From Nitrososphaerota archaeon (GTDB lineage: Archaea; Thermoproteota; Nitrososphaeria; Nitrososphaerales; Gagatemarchaeaceae): a DNA stretch of 64,000 nucleotides. Numbering within the stretch: position 1 is the first letter of the stretch; every line of letters begins with the position of its first letter. Shown piece after piece: positions 16,982 to 25,706 of the stretch. The notes beneath the pieces were generated by a model that saw nothing but the letters and a program-made list of their open reading frames with translations, searched no databases and was not told where the DNA came from. A program made the translations under genes and the position numbers. The stretch covers positions 124,001-188,000 of the forward strand of contig JAPCJI010000001.1 of the NCBI GenBank assembly GCA_027887005.1. The letters run 5' to 3'.

Positions 16982-19032
16982 AGCCCACTCTTACTCTCTG
17001 CCTCCTCCTGGTTACTTGTATGTTCCTCGTGGTACCGAGCCAGGGGGTACACGCCCAGCAATCTTCCCTGGCCGTCACCTACGAGGCAGACCTCAGCCAG
17101 CATTTTGGGCTCTACAGCGGTACCATCCACGGACTGAAGTTGACGGTCTCTGGGGTGATTCAACAAACGAACGCGAGCGCACACGTATCGATTTACTACC
17201 AGTTCAACCTCAAGTCAGTCAGTGGCCTTCCGTCGGGCGCGAACTACTCCATAATCTCAATATCGCAGCACCCCGTCCTGAACGATTTGTACATCACCCT
17301 CCCTCCTGGAACTAGTGGGTTCGAATTCAGCGTCTACGCGACCATCCACGACCAGAGCGTTCTGTACCGAGGCACCGCGACTCTCACCTACGCCTCCGTT
17401 GCGATGGATGTTCCACCATATTCTCCGACGTCGTACGTTGTCCTAGTGCCAACATCGCCAAGCTTCGAAATTCTCTCGGTCTTCCCAGGCAGTGGTCCCA
17501 ACGTGGTGACGCAGGATATCTCGATCAACGGTACCTCCTATCTGCAGACGGGGTTCGTATCAGGTGTGTACGAATATGTTCCTGGAACCATCGTCATTCT
17601 CTACCAGGCAGCATACTTCAAGTACTTCCTCGTCGCTTATGTTGTCCTCGCCGCGGGTCTTCTTGCTGCTGCGGGGCTTGTCCTTCGGAGGCTAAGGCAG
17701 CAGTCGGGGAGCTTGTTGGTCCGAGTAAGGAGGCTCTTGAGGTGGCTCGTAACTTCTATTGACTCCAGGAAACTGCTCGCCTCCCTGGTGGGGGTGGCCA
17801 TCCTCATGGTTTCGATTGCGTTCATTTTCGGGCCACCCCCCTCTCCCAGGCTCTACCTCGCCGCCACGCCCCAGACCGCCCAGACATTGGGGCCGGCTAT
17901 CAACGGCACGGGTTTCACCTACCTGACCCCCACGCAAGCCTCTGACGAGTTTGACAGGCTATCGCAATTCGGCTTCTTCCATTCCGTGTTGGTGGCGGAT
18001 TATCAGATACGCCTGCCATCACAGGGACTCGGATCAGACTACAGGATTCTCGTTCTGTCGCAGTACGCGAACGCGACGTATATTCGCGAGCTAAAGTCCC
18101 TCTACAGCCCCTGGGTTAGCGTGGCAAACAATACCCTGGAAATGACCAGGGCGCTAGATGGTCAGAGGGTGAACTACGGCTCGAACCATCTGGGCCTGGG
18201 TTTCTTTCCCCAAGGTTACGCAGCCATCAGCAACATCGAGGGGCTGTTGAGCTTGGTGGTGCCGTTTCTGGCCCTGGCGTTCTTTGCACGCTTCATGATC
18301 GAGTCTGCCTCGAAGGGTCTCGGCAGGCTGGCGCAGGCCGTTGCTTTCTCGTTCTTCTTGTTCCTGTTTGGCGAGCTGGTCTATATCCAGACCGCGGTCC
18401 TACTGGGCATCCCGGTTGCTTTGCACGCCACGATTTCTCCGCTAGAAACGGCGGGGGGAGGACTCGGATTTGGCGGGGGTTCCCGTCCCAGACTTGTAAT
18501 GGGGATTGTCGGATTCTTGTTCGGGGCTTCGTTCGGGCCCGGTGGGAGAATCAAGTTCGACAGGGTTGTCTTCATCGGGCTTGCTTCGGCTTTTGTCTTC
18601 CTGATTGTCGACCCGCTTCAAATCGGCCAGGATTTCTACCAACTCATACTCTTGGGCTTGACCAGCGAAACTGGAACCACGTTCGGTCAGAGCGCGTTGG
18701 TCACCGTTAGAGATTCTGTTTCCCATGTCATGAGTATTTTTGGGGACTTCTCGACACTGTCGTATTTCGCTCAGCACGGGGCAGTGTTCTTCTTCGTAGG
18801 AGCCGTGCCTTTTGCCCTCTACACCTACATTCGTAAGTCGTCTGCGACTCTTCTCCTGTTCTTCTCGGCACTCTTGTCGGGCCTGGGTTACGTCAGAATC
18901 GGGGACCAGGACCCGCTGAAGGCGATTGCCTCGACCATGCCAGGGGTCACTATCGGGATCCTGGTCATACTCGCATTCCTCTCGCTCGATAGGGTTGAGA
19001 GGTTTCTAAGGCTCAGGCTCGGGATTCCTTAA
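16978..19032 (+). CDS. Polytopic membrane protein with N-terminal extracellular domain
   Basis: A 684-residue protein. A signal peptide (LTLCLLLVTCMFLVVP, cleavage near VHAQQ) precedes an external beta-rich domain to about residue 205. Two helices follow (FLVAYVVLAAGLLAAAGLVL and ASLVGVAILMVSIAFIFG), then a second external segment of about 130 residues, and about seven to eight further helices to the C-terminus. The double Gly-rich segment GGGLGFGGGSRPR before the late helices is unusual. It has no match I can name. As the last member of the coupled five-gene set it could be the transport or scaffold core that the single-pass surface proteins associate with. Confidence 0.77.
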   Translation: MKPTLTLCLLLVTCMFLVVPSQGVHAQQSSLAVTYEADLSQHFGLYSGTIHGLKLTVSGVIQQTNASAHVSIYYQFNLKSVSGLPSGANYSIISISQHPVLNDLYITLPPGTSGFEFSVYATIHDQSVLYRGTATLTYASVAMDVPPYSPTSYVVLVPTSPSFEILSVFPGSGPNVVTQDISINGTSYLQTGFVSGVYEYVPGTIVILYQAAYFKYFLVAYVVLAAGLLAAAGLVLRRLRQQSGSLLVRVRRLLRWLVTSIDSRKLLASLVGVAILMVSIAFIFGPPPSPRLYLAATPQTAQTLGPAINGTGFTYLTPTQASDEFDRLSQFGFFHSVLVADYQIRLPSQGLGSDYRILVLSQYANATYIRELKSLYSPWVSVANNTLEMTRALDGQRVNYGSNHLGLGFFPQGYAAISNIEGLLSLVVPFLALAFFARFMIESASKGLGRLAQAVAFSFFLFLFGELVYIQTAVLLGIPVALHATISPLETAGGGLGFGGGSRPRLVMGIVGFLFGASFGPGGRIKFDRVVFIGLASAFVFLIVDPLQIGQDFYQLILLGLTSETGTTFGQSALVTVRDSVSHVMSIFGDFSTLSYFAQHGAVFFFVGAVPFALYTYIRKSSATLLLFFSALLSGLGYVRIGDQDPLKAIASTMPGVTIGILVILAFLSLDRVERFLRLRLGIP

Positions 19033-19142
19033 TGGAATCGTGCGCCCACACGTTGAGTCCGAACAAGGCTATGGACAAATCAAGCGACCTCCAAGTTCCC
19101 GCCATTGTCCCCACAACGACAAGGAACTGAGGCGTCATCGGA

Positions 19143-20360
19143 ATGAACATAATCTACGTCACTCCGGACGTCGCCATCCCCTACTTCAGGGGCGCCTCCA
19201 CTCATGTGTTCGAGGTTTCAAAAAACCTCTCCGCTCGGGGTCATCACGTCTCCGTGGTCTCGCGCCGGTTGAATCGTTCACAGCCCAGGTGGGAGGCAAT
19301 CGATGGGTTCGAAACTTACAGGACGTTCCAGGGTCTGGCGTTTGAGCCGCCAATGTCGAGTTACAGCAGATCTCATGTAGACAGGGAGAGCCTCTCCTCC
19401 ATCCAACGTGTCTATTCCTGGTATCTCGGTTCCTATCGCGCTTTTCAACTGGGTGTGGAGGTTGCGACCGTGATGTCGGGCAGGGAGGCTGACATCGTCA
19501 TTGAGCGAGAGACGGCGTTCGGGGCCGGGGCTGTGCTGAGTTCGATTCTGGGCGTCCCGATGGTTCTTGAAATGATAGGTCCGAGAGTGAGTGTGTTATC
19601 TTTGAAGCGAGCAAGCAAAGTCCTGGCGTATTCCACGAGAATGGTGGGGGGTAGGGTCCCCCGCGAGAAGCTGGAGATTGTCTCGGGCGGGGTGAATACA
19701 GAGATGTTCAGGCCAGACCCGGAGGCAGGAGCTAGGGTAAGAAGCAGGTACGGGCTGACAGATGAGTTTGTAGTGGGGTATGTTGGCACGTTTCCGAAGT
19801 GGCACGGAGTGAACGCCCTCTTGTCTGCCTGCAGAGTGCTTGATTCTGCTGTCCGGAAGGTCAAGGTCTTACTCGTGGGTCCGTACTACGCTGACGCAAG
19901 GCAATTCGCGGAGGGTATCGGGATGGGAGACAAAGCCCTATTCGCTGGGCCTGTCTCTTATGATATGGTCCCAGAATATATCAACGCCTGTGATGTCCTT
20001 TGCGCACCCTATGACCCCACCCTCTCACGGATTAGGAAGGAACGCGGAATCGGCGCCCCGCTCAAAGTGTTAGAATACATGGCCTGCCAGAAGGCAGTGA
20101 TATCGACCAATGTGGGACCGGTGAATGAAGTTGTGGAAAGCGGAAGGACAGGGGTACTCGTTCCTCCCGGAGATGTGAACTCCATCACAGACGCAATAAG
20201 GGGATTCATCGAAGGCCCGGACCTCTTGGAAAGAATGGGGATCGAGGCAAGGAAGGAAGTAATCGCCAAGTACTCCTGGCACAGGCTCGCGGAGATTCTT
20301 GAAGGAATCCTTTACTCCGCAAGTTCTCCCCGCATTGGGAGGCAAGAAGCGCTGAGTTGA
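19143..20360 (+). CDS. GT4-family glycosyltransferase
   Basis: A 405-residue GT-B enzyme. It opens with NIIYVTPDVAIPYFRGASTH. The donor half has VVGYVGTFPKWHGVNALLSA and an acidic motif in ERGIGAPLKVLEYMACQKAV, followed by GPVNEVVESGRTGVLVPPGD. Predicted to add a sugar to the lipid-linked glycan on the cytoplasmic face. About 110 bases separate it from the membrane operon, and its stop shares bases with the TTG start of the ABC ATPase, so synthesis and export genes are coupled here. Confidence 0.87.
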   Translation: MNIIYVTPDVAIPYFRGASTHVFEVSKNLSARGHHVSVVSRRLNRSQPRWEAIDGFETYRTFQGLAFEPPMSSYSRSHVDRESLSSIQRVYSWYLGSYRAFQLGVEVATVMSGREADIVIERETAFGAGAVLSSILGVPMVLEMIGPRVSVLSLKRASKVLAYSTRMVGGRVPREKLEIVSGGVNTEMFRPDPEAGARVRSRYGLTDEFVVGYVGTFPKWHGVNALLSACRVLDSAVRKVKVLLVGPYYADARQFAEGIGMGDKALFAGPVSYDMVPEYINACDVLCAPYDPTLSRIRKERGIGAPLKVLEYMACQKAVISTNVGPVNEVVESGRTGVLVPPGDVNSITDAIRGFIEGPDLLERMGIEARKEVIAKYSWHRLAEILEGILYSASSPRIGRQEALS

Positions 20361-21433
20361 GCGTCTTGGAAGGAGCCACCAAGCAGTCAGAACGCGAGTC
20401 TGTTCCCCCCGCGGTGAAGATCACCGATCTCTACAAGAGATACTCCGGGCGGAAACGGGGACGCGACCTCTCGCCGAGAGGTTTCCTGAAGTCCATCTTG
20501 GTTGGGAAGGAATGGGAAACAATCGCGCTCGACAGGGTCAGCTTGACAGTCGAGCATGGCGACGTCTTCGGGCTTCTTGGTCCCAACGGCTCGGGGAAGA
20601 CGACGATGATTAAGATTCTGGCCAACCTCGTCATACCGGACTCGGGCACGGCCTATGTGGAAGGCATCAACGTGGTCCGGAGGCCCTATGCCGCCGCCAA
20701 AAGGCTTCAGACCGTCCTGGCCGAATCGATTGGTTTGGAGAAGCGGGTTACCGTGAGGCAGAACCTTCAGCTCTTTGCATCTCTGTACGGTTTGCCCAAG
20801 CAAGAAGCTAACGAAAGAATTGATAGGCTCCTTGACTACTTCGGGTTGAGCGAAGTCACTGACAAACAGTCACAGTCGCTTTCCACCGGGATGTCGCGGA
20901 AGTTGTCTATCTGCAGAGTGCTCCTCAGCAATGCCTCGGTGGTCGTCTTCGACGAGCCAACAAGCGGCTTGGACCCTTCTGCTGCAGAGAACTTAAGGGA
21001 GTTGCTCGTGCGAGACCTTGTTAAGCGCGAAAAGAAGACCATCATCATAGCTACGCACAATCTGGCCGAAGCAAACTCGATTTGCACTCGCATAGCCCTC
21101 CTGAACAGAGGCAGGCTGATCGCCCTAGGTAGTCCGGAAGAGATCAGGAGGAGCGTCCAAGATCAAGTTGACATAGCCATTACAATCACCGGGGCGGACG
21201 GCAATCTGGAAGAGTTGCGTGAGAAGCTTGGAAAAGTTGACGGTGTATTTTCGGTCGAACTTGTCGAAAGGCACCAATCCAAACAGATTCGGCTAACGGG
21301 AAGGAAGGACATGCGTTACCTGGATGTCTTTTCTCTGGTGTCGGCCCGCGGGTTGGAGGTGCTCTCAATGGAGACCTCGTCCCCCTCGCTTGAAGACGCA
21401 TTCATCCGGTTGACCCGCGAGGCCAAGAAGTGA
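20357..21433 (+). CDS. ABC transporter ATPase of an ABC-2 (polysaccharide-type) exporter
   Basis: A 358-residue ATP-binding subunit. Walker A is GPNGSGKTT (about residue 76), the signature is LSTGMSRKL in place of LSGGQ, Walker B is VVVFDEPTSGLD and the switch histidine is in ATHN. The last 100 residues form a regulatory domain of the kind seen in multidrug/polysaccharide ABC-2 ATPases (DVFSLVSARGLEVLSME). An insert of about 20 residues (KRGRDLSPRGFLKSILVGKE) separates the first strand from the core, recalling KpsT/Wzt/TagH-like ATPases. No carbohydrate-binding Wzt C-domain is present. It should energise export of the glycan or its lipid-linked form through the permease at 21430. Confidence 0.88.
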   Translation: MSVLEGATKQSERESVPPAVKITDLYKRYSGRKRGRDLSPRGFLKSILVGKEWETIALDRVSLTVEHGDVFGLLGPNGSGKTTMIKILANLVIPDSGTAYVEGINVVRRPYAAAKRLQTVLAESIGLEKRVTVRQNLQLFASLYGLPKQEANERIDRLLDYFGLSEVTDKQSQSLSTGMSRKLSICRVLLSNASVVVFDEPTSGLDPSAAENLRELLVRDLVKREKKTIIIATHNLAEANSICTRIALLNRGRLIALGSPEEIRRSVQDQVDIAITITGADGNLEELREKLGKVDGVFSVELVERHQSKQIRLTGRKDMRYLDVFSLVSARGLEVLSMETSSPSLEDAFIRLTREAKK

Positions 21434-22266
21434 AGTTCTATTCCTTCGAATGGGGGAAGATATTGGCGCTGATGCGAAGAGACTTCCGTAACTGGTCCTC
21501 GTACAAAATGCAGGTAGCCATCGCCATCATGGGCGCGCTTGTAGGGTTCGCGTCTTGGGGCTTTAATGCGAGCTACAGAAACGTCACAGTCACATTCCAG
21601 TCCTTCCAATCGACCCCCGTTTATCAGACATCGTATCTGTCCTTCATCATCACTGGGATACTAGTGTCCAACGTTGTACTATCGCTTACAGGTGGATTGA
21701 CAAGCGGACTCCGTCCGTGGATGCTTGAAAGCATTCTGATGACAGGAATGAGGCCATCCACCTTCGTATTGGGGACTGTGGCCTTTTCCTACTCTCTTTC
21801 GGTTGTTTTCTTCATTCCTCAACTTATGATAGGGGTTTTCTTTTTCAATGCGGGCCTAAATGTGAACTACCTCTCCTTCATCGTTTCGGTGCTGATCTCT
21901 GGAGTAATCGTCTTTGGGATTTCGATGGCCAGTGTGGGACTACGGCTGGTTACGAAGGTGTCAGACCCCATCAGCTGGATGCTCGGAATCTCCATGTCGC
22001 TTCTTTCTGGACAGACATTTCCAGTTCAGTACCTCAACAACTTCTTCCCCGGCATATCAAACATCTCGTGGGCCCTTCCCTACACCTGGATCTTCGACAT
22101 CATCAGACTCTCGACCCTGACAGGCGCGTCGATCTTCGAACCTAGCGTTGCCGTGGCCTTCCTCGTCAGCCTCGCCTATGCGTTGGTCCTCGTTCCGGTC
22201 GGCCTCTACGTCTTCCTTTGGGGACTTCGCAAGGCGAAGAAGCAGGGAACCCTGGGCTGGTTCTGA
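21430..22266 (+). CDS. ABC-2 type transporter permease
   Basis: A 278-residue membrane protein. GTG 21430 overlaps the ATPase stop by four bases. An N-terminal amphipathic stretch (KILALMRRDFRNWSSYKMQV) precedes about six helices, including VAIAIMGALVGFASWGF and VLISGVIVFGISMASVGL, a layout typical of ABC2_membrane proteins. A GQTFPVQYLNNFFPGISNIS loop lies before the last pair of helices, as in lipid or polysaccharide exporters. Its partner is the adjacent ATPase. Substrate unknown; the context points to a surface glycan. Confidence 0.85.
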   Translation: MKFYSFEWGKILALMRRDFRNWSSYKMQVAIAIMGALVGFASWGFNASYRNVTVTFQSFQSTPVYQTSYLSFIITGILVSNVVLSLTGGLTSGLRPWMLESILMTGMRPSTFVLGTVAFSYSLSVVFFIPQLMIGVFFFNAGLNVNYLSFIVSVLISGVIVFGISMASVGLRLVTKVSDPISWMLGISMSLLSGQTFPVQYLNNFFPGISNISWALPYTWIFDIIRLSTLTGASIFEPSVAVAFLVSLAYALVLVPVGLYVFLWGLRKAKKQGTLGWF

Positions 22267-22286
22267 GTCATGCTGGTCGACTCCCG

Positions 22287-24443
22287 ATGAAGCAAGTAAT
22301 CGCCGAGGCAGGCAAGATCAAGGTGATTGAGGTTCCGGTTCCTCAGTGCAAGGATACCGAGGTCCTCGTCCGTTCCGAGTTCTCTCTGATAAGCACCGGC
22401 ACGGAAACGTGGACGCTGGAATCCACCAGGCCCATAGGGGCAGGCGACCTCGTTGCGGACTCGTCCAAACTGAAGAAGGCTGCCGGTCTTGCCGCTGGCG
22501 TGCTCAGAAAGGAAGGAGTCGGCGGGTTGGTAGACTACGTGAAAGCGGTCAGGAATCCCGAAGTTGCTCTGGGATACAGTCTTTCTGGGGCGGTGGTGCG
22601 GATAGGCAAGAACGTGACTGACCTGACCGTGGGTGACCACGTCGCATGCGCCGGGGAGGGCTACGCCTGCCATGCTGAGTACGTAGCGGTCCCGAGAAAC
22701 CTCGTGACGAAGGTTCCAGAAGGGGTGAGCATGAGGGACGCAGCCTTCTCGACCCTCGGAGCTATCGCCATTCATGGTTTCAGGCGCAGCGGCTCCGCCC
22801 TGGGTGAGACTGTCGCTGTGATAGGAGCGGGATTGGTTGGAAACCTGGTGGTCCAGGTTTGCAAGGCCGCAGGATGCAGGGTCGTGGCACTCGACGTTAG
22901 GAAAGAGAGACTCGAGCTCGCCGAAAGGGTTGGGGCAGGCCTGACCCTGGAGATTGGTGACCAGAGCCTTCTAGATCATATTCTCCACTTCTCGAATGGG
23001 AGGGGCGTTGACGGGGTGATAGTTTGCGCATCAGGACAAAGCAATGATCCTGTAAACCTCGCATCAAAGCTGGCCAGGGATAGGGCAAAGGTCACAATCG
23101 TGGGAAGAGTCGGGATGGACTTCGACAGGAAAGACTACTACCAGAAGGAATTGGATGTCTCGATGTCCAGATCCCTCGGGCCGGGTAGGTATGACGTGAG
23201 GTACGAGGAGCAGGGGTCCGATTACCCCCTCAGCTATGTCCGCTGGACCCTCAACAGGAACATCGAAGCCTTCCTGGATATGCTCTTGCAAGGGAGTGTC
23301 TCGGTTGGAGAGCTCGTAGGTCAAGAGTATCCCATCGAGAGGGCATCGGAAGCGTACGAAGCCTTGAAGACCACTTCCAAGGTCGCTCTAATGTTACGAT
23401 ATTCAACTGAGTCCGTTCCGGCTGAGACCTTCGCGGTCCAGGAGGCAAAGAAGACTGCAAAGAAAGACGCCTTAGGCGTTGCACTCGTCGGACCTGGAAA
23501 CTACGCTAAGGAGATATTGCTACCACTGCTCCGTAGAAATAGGAGATTCACTCTCAGGTGGGTGGTCTCATCGGACCCGCTTCACGCACGACAGGCCGCC
23601 CGACGCTATCATTTCGAAAACTTCGCCACCGACTTGGACAATGCCTTGGGCGACCCCCAGACCGACCTAGTTGTGATTTGCACCCCCAACAACACGCACG
23701 CTCAGATGGCGATAAGGTGCGCCCGAGCTGGGAAGGCGGCATTCATTGAGAAACCGCTCTGCATCACCGTTCAACAGCTTGAAGAGGTAATTCAAACCCA
23801 ATCGGAGACCCGTCTTCCCATGATAGTGGGGTTCAACCGGAGATACGCTCCCCTCGTCTTGAGGATGAAGGAAAGGCTTGCGCGCCTTGACGGTCCGATA
23901 CTTATCAATTACAGAGTCAACACTGATCTAGTACCTTCGATTCGATGGTCGCAAGACCCCAGCATAGGCGGAGGGCGGGTCATTCACGAGGCATGCCACT
24001 TCTTCGACCTTTTCAACTTCCTTGTTGCGGCAAGCGGACCTAAGGTGTCTGTTACCTCAACAGATGTCAATTCCTCCACGGCGGTAGCGCGAGACAACTT
24101 CGTCGCGGTGCTCAAGTACCCGAACGGTTCGGTGGCGTCGCTCACCTATTCTTCCCTCGGGACGAAATCGATGGACAGGGAGAGGATAGAAGTTTTCGCT
24201 CAGGGACAGGCCTTCGTCTTGAGCGACTTCGTACGTCTGAATATCTACGGTGTGAGGAACGTGGAGGTTAACCTCAGAACGCAGGACAAGGGCCATGCTA
24301 GAGAGTTGGAGGAGGTGTTCAACGCGTTGACCTCCAGTTCATCGAGACTGATCACATTTGGAGAAGCAGTAGAAGCGATGAGGACCACATTCGAAGTGGA
24401 CTCCAAACTCAGAGAGCTCGAAGGGCTCTCCAGAGAGAAGTAG
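22287..24443 (+). CDS. Bi-domain oxidoreductase: zinc-alcohol-dehydrogenase-like plus Gfo/Idh/MocA-like
   Basis: A 718-residue fusion. Residues 1-375 are an MDR alcohol-dehydrogenase fold with LGYSLSGAVVRIGKNVTDL, VGDHVACAG and the NAD(P) loop GAGLVGNLVVQV. Residues 400-718 are a Gfo/Idh/MocA dehydrogenase with GLVGPGNYAKEI-type Rossmann start (ALVGPGNYAKEIL), ICTPNNTHAQMA, the catalytic-type FIEKPL and GGGRVIHEACHFFDLF. Such two-domain proteins are known from bacterial capsule and O-antigen clusters, where they are thought to process nucleotide sugars in two coupled redox steps. ATG 22287 follows the permease by 20 bases. The substrate is not determined. Confidence 0.87.
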   Translation: MKQVIAEAGKIKVIEVPVPQCKDTEVLVRSEFSLISTGTETWTLESTRPIGAGDLVADSSKLKKAAGLAAGVLRKEGVGGLVDYVKAVRNPEVALGYSLSGAVVRIGKNVTDLTVGDHVACAGEGYACHAEYVAVPRNLVTKVPEGVSMRDAAFSTLGAIAIHGFRRSGSALGETVAVIGAGLVGNLVVQVCKAAGCRVVALDVRKERLELAERVGAGLTLEIGDQSLLDHILHFSNGRGVDGVIVCASGQSNDPVNLASKLARDRAKVTIVGRVGMDFDRKDYYQKELDVSMSRSLGPGRYDVRYEEQGSDYPLSYVRWTLNRNIEAFLDMLLQGSVSVGELVGQEYPIERASEAYEALKTTSKVALMLRYSTESVPAETFAVQEAKKTAKKDALGVALVGPGNYAKEILLPLLRRNRRFTLRWVVSSDPLHARQAARRYHFENFATDLDNALGDPQTDLVVICTPNNTHAQMAIRCARAGKAAFIEKPLCITVQQLEEVIQTQSETRLPMIVGFNRRYAPLVLRMKERLARLDGPILINYRVNTDLVPSIRWSQDPSIGGGRVIHEACHFFDLFNFLVAASGPKVSVTSTDVNSSTAVARDNFVAVLKYPNGSVASLTYSSLGTKSMDRERIEVFAQGQAFVLSDFVRLNIYGVRNVEVNLRTQDKGHARELEEVFNALTSSSSRLITFGEAVEAMRTTFEVDSKLRELEGLSREK

Positions 24444-24452
24444 GTAGTAGGT

Positions 24453-25589
24453 TTGCTGAAGAGTTTCAATGACCGTAGCCAGTTCGACATCAAACTACAG
24501 GCCAGCAATCAGGCCATGCACCTCCTCGCCCATACCGATCCGGAAGAATCAAAGCGAACGCGGGTGACCCATCAAGAATACGTTGGTGCGAAGGACGCAC
24601 CAAGGGTTTCAATCATCCTCCCGCTCTACAACTCTGCGAAGGAACTCCCCTCGGCCCTGTCCGAATTGGACAATCAATCCTTTCGGAACAGGGAGATAAT
24701 ACTTGTGGACGATGGCTCCTCTGATGAGACTTGGAAGACGGCAACAACTCTTTCCACCGGTCGAGCCGATCTTTTCCTCTTAAGGACCGAACATCGTGGA
24801 CCAGCCCACGCTCGCAACGCAGGGTGGCGACAGTCTCGTGGTGCTATAGTCTTCTTCTCCGAGTCAGATTGCGTCTATGATAAGACGTACCTACAGCGAG
24901 CAGTCGAGTGTCTTGACACGCAAAAGGAGGCTGCCGCCGTTTGCCTTACAGGGGCTCCGCTCATTACCCGGTCGACCCTGGCCACGGAGTGCATTGACAT
25001 CGAGAACAAGGTGCAGCACCGTCTGCTCAGCCAGGGGAAGATCAAGCCATTCTATGCGTGGGTCTATCGTCGGGAGGTCCTGGTGAAGCTGGGTGGCTTC
25101 GACGAGGACCTCTTTCAGGCAGAGGACAAGGATCTATTCAGGAGGCTCAAGAATGCCAAATTCGAGGTGGCATGGGTTCCAGGCGTGAACTGGCGACACA
25201 TACGAGACCAGACCACCCTTGACCTCTCAAGAAAGTGGTTCGGCCGTGGGAGGACGAGGCTTCTCTACCTGCTTAAGCACAGGCGCACACTTGAAATTCT
25301 CAAGACTGTGCTGCCTTTGTGGGTAACTGTGCTTGGCGTAGTCCTGTCAGTGTGGTTCCCGTTACTCGGCGCTTTGGTTCTCCTCCTCGTTGCAGTGGCG
25401 TTCTTGGCCAATACAGTGAGAATCACTCTGATAGCGTGGTCGTCGGTCACGAGAAGGCGTTATTTCATCGGGTACCCGCTCTTCACTATTGCTCGGAATT
25501 TCTCCACGGCATTTGGATACTCCTCGGCGATGATCACGATTCTAGTCAGAAAACTCCAAGGCAAACAATTGACATGGGACACCCTGTAG
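24453..25589 (+). CDS. GT2-family glycosyltransferase with C-terminal membrane helices
   Basis: A 378-residue inverting GT-A enzyme. After about 50 variable residues comes PRVSIILPLYNSAKELPSAL, the UDP-binding VDDGSSDETW and, near residue 140, an ESDCVYD motif in the place of DxD. GGFDEDLFQAEDKDL is the acceptor/base region. Two hydrophobic helices around residues 290-330 (VLPLWVTVLGVVLSVWFPLL and onward) anchor it to the membrane, as in enzymes that use polyprenyl-linked acceptors. TTG 24453 is used; ATG 24516 would shorten it by 21 residues. Confidence 0.85.
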   Translation: MLKSFNDRSQFDIKLQASNQAMHLLAHTDPEESKRTRVTHQEYVGAKDAPRVSIILPLYNSAKELPSALSELDNQSFRNREIILVDDGSSDETWKTATTLSTGRADLFLLRTEHRGPAHARNAGWRQSRGAIVFFSESDCVYDKTYLQRAVECLDTQKEAAAVCLTGAPLITRSTLATECIDIENKVQHRLLSQGKIKPFYAWVYRREVLVKLGGFDEDLFQAEDKDLFRRLKNAKFEVAWVPGVNWRHIRDQTTLDLSRKWFGRGRTRLLYLLKHRRTLEILKTVLPLWVTVLGVVLSVWFPLLGALVLLLVAVAFLANTVRITLIAWSSVTRRRYFIGYPLFTIARNFSTAFGYSSAMITILVRKLQGKQLTWDTL

Positions 25590-25706
25590 GATTGTCACAG
25601 AACGGCAGAAGGGAGCTGACTTTCCTTGCCGCAGAGATCGACATCGGTGAAGGGAACGGGCACTCGGGACGAGTCCTCCCGCAGGAATCTGACAGGAAAG
25701 GAGACT

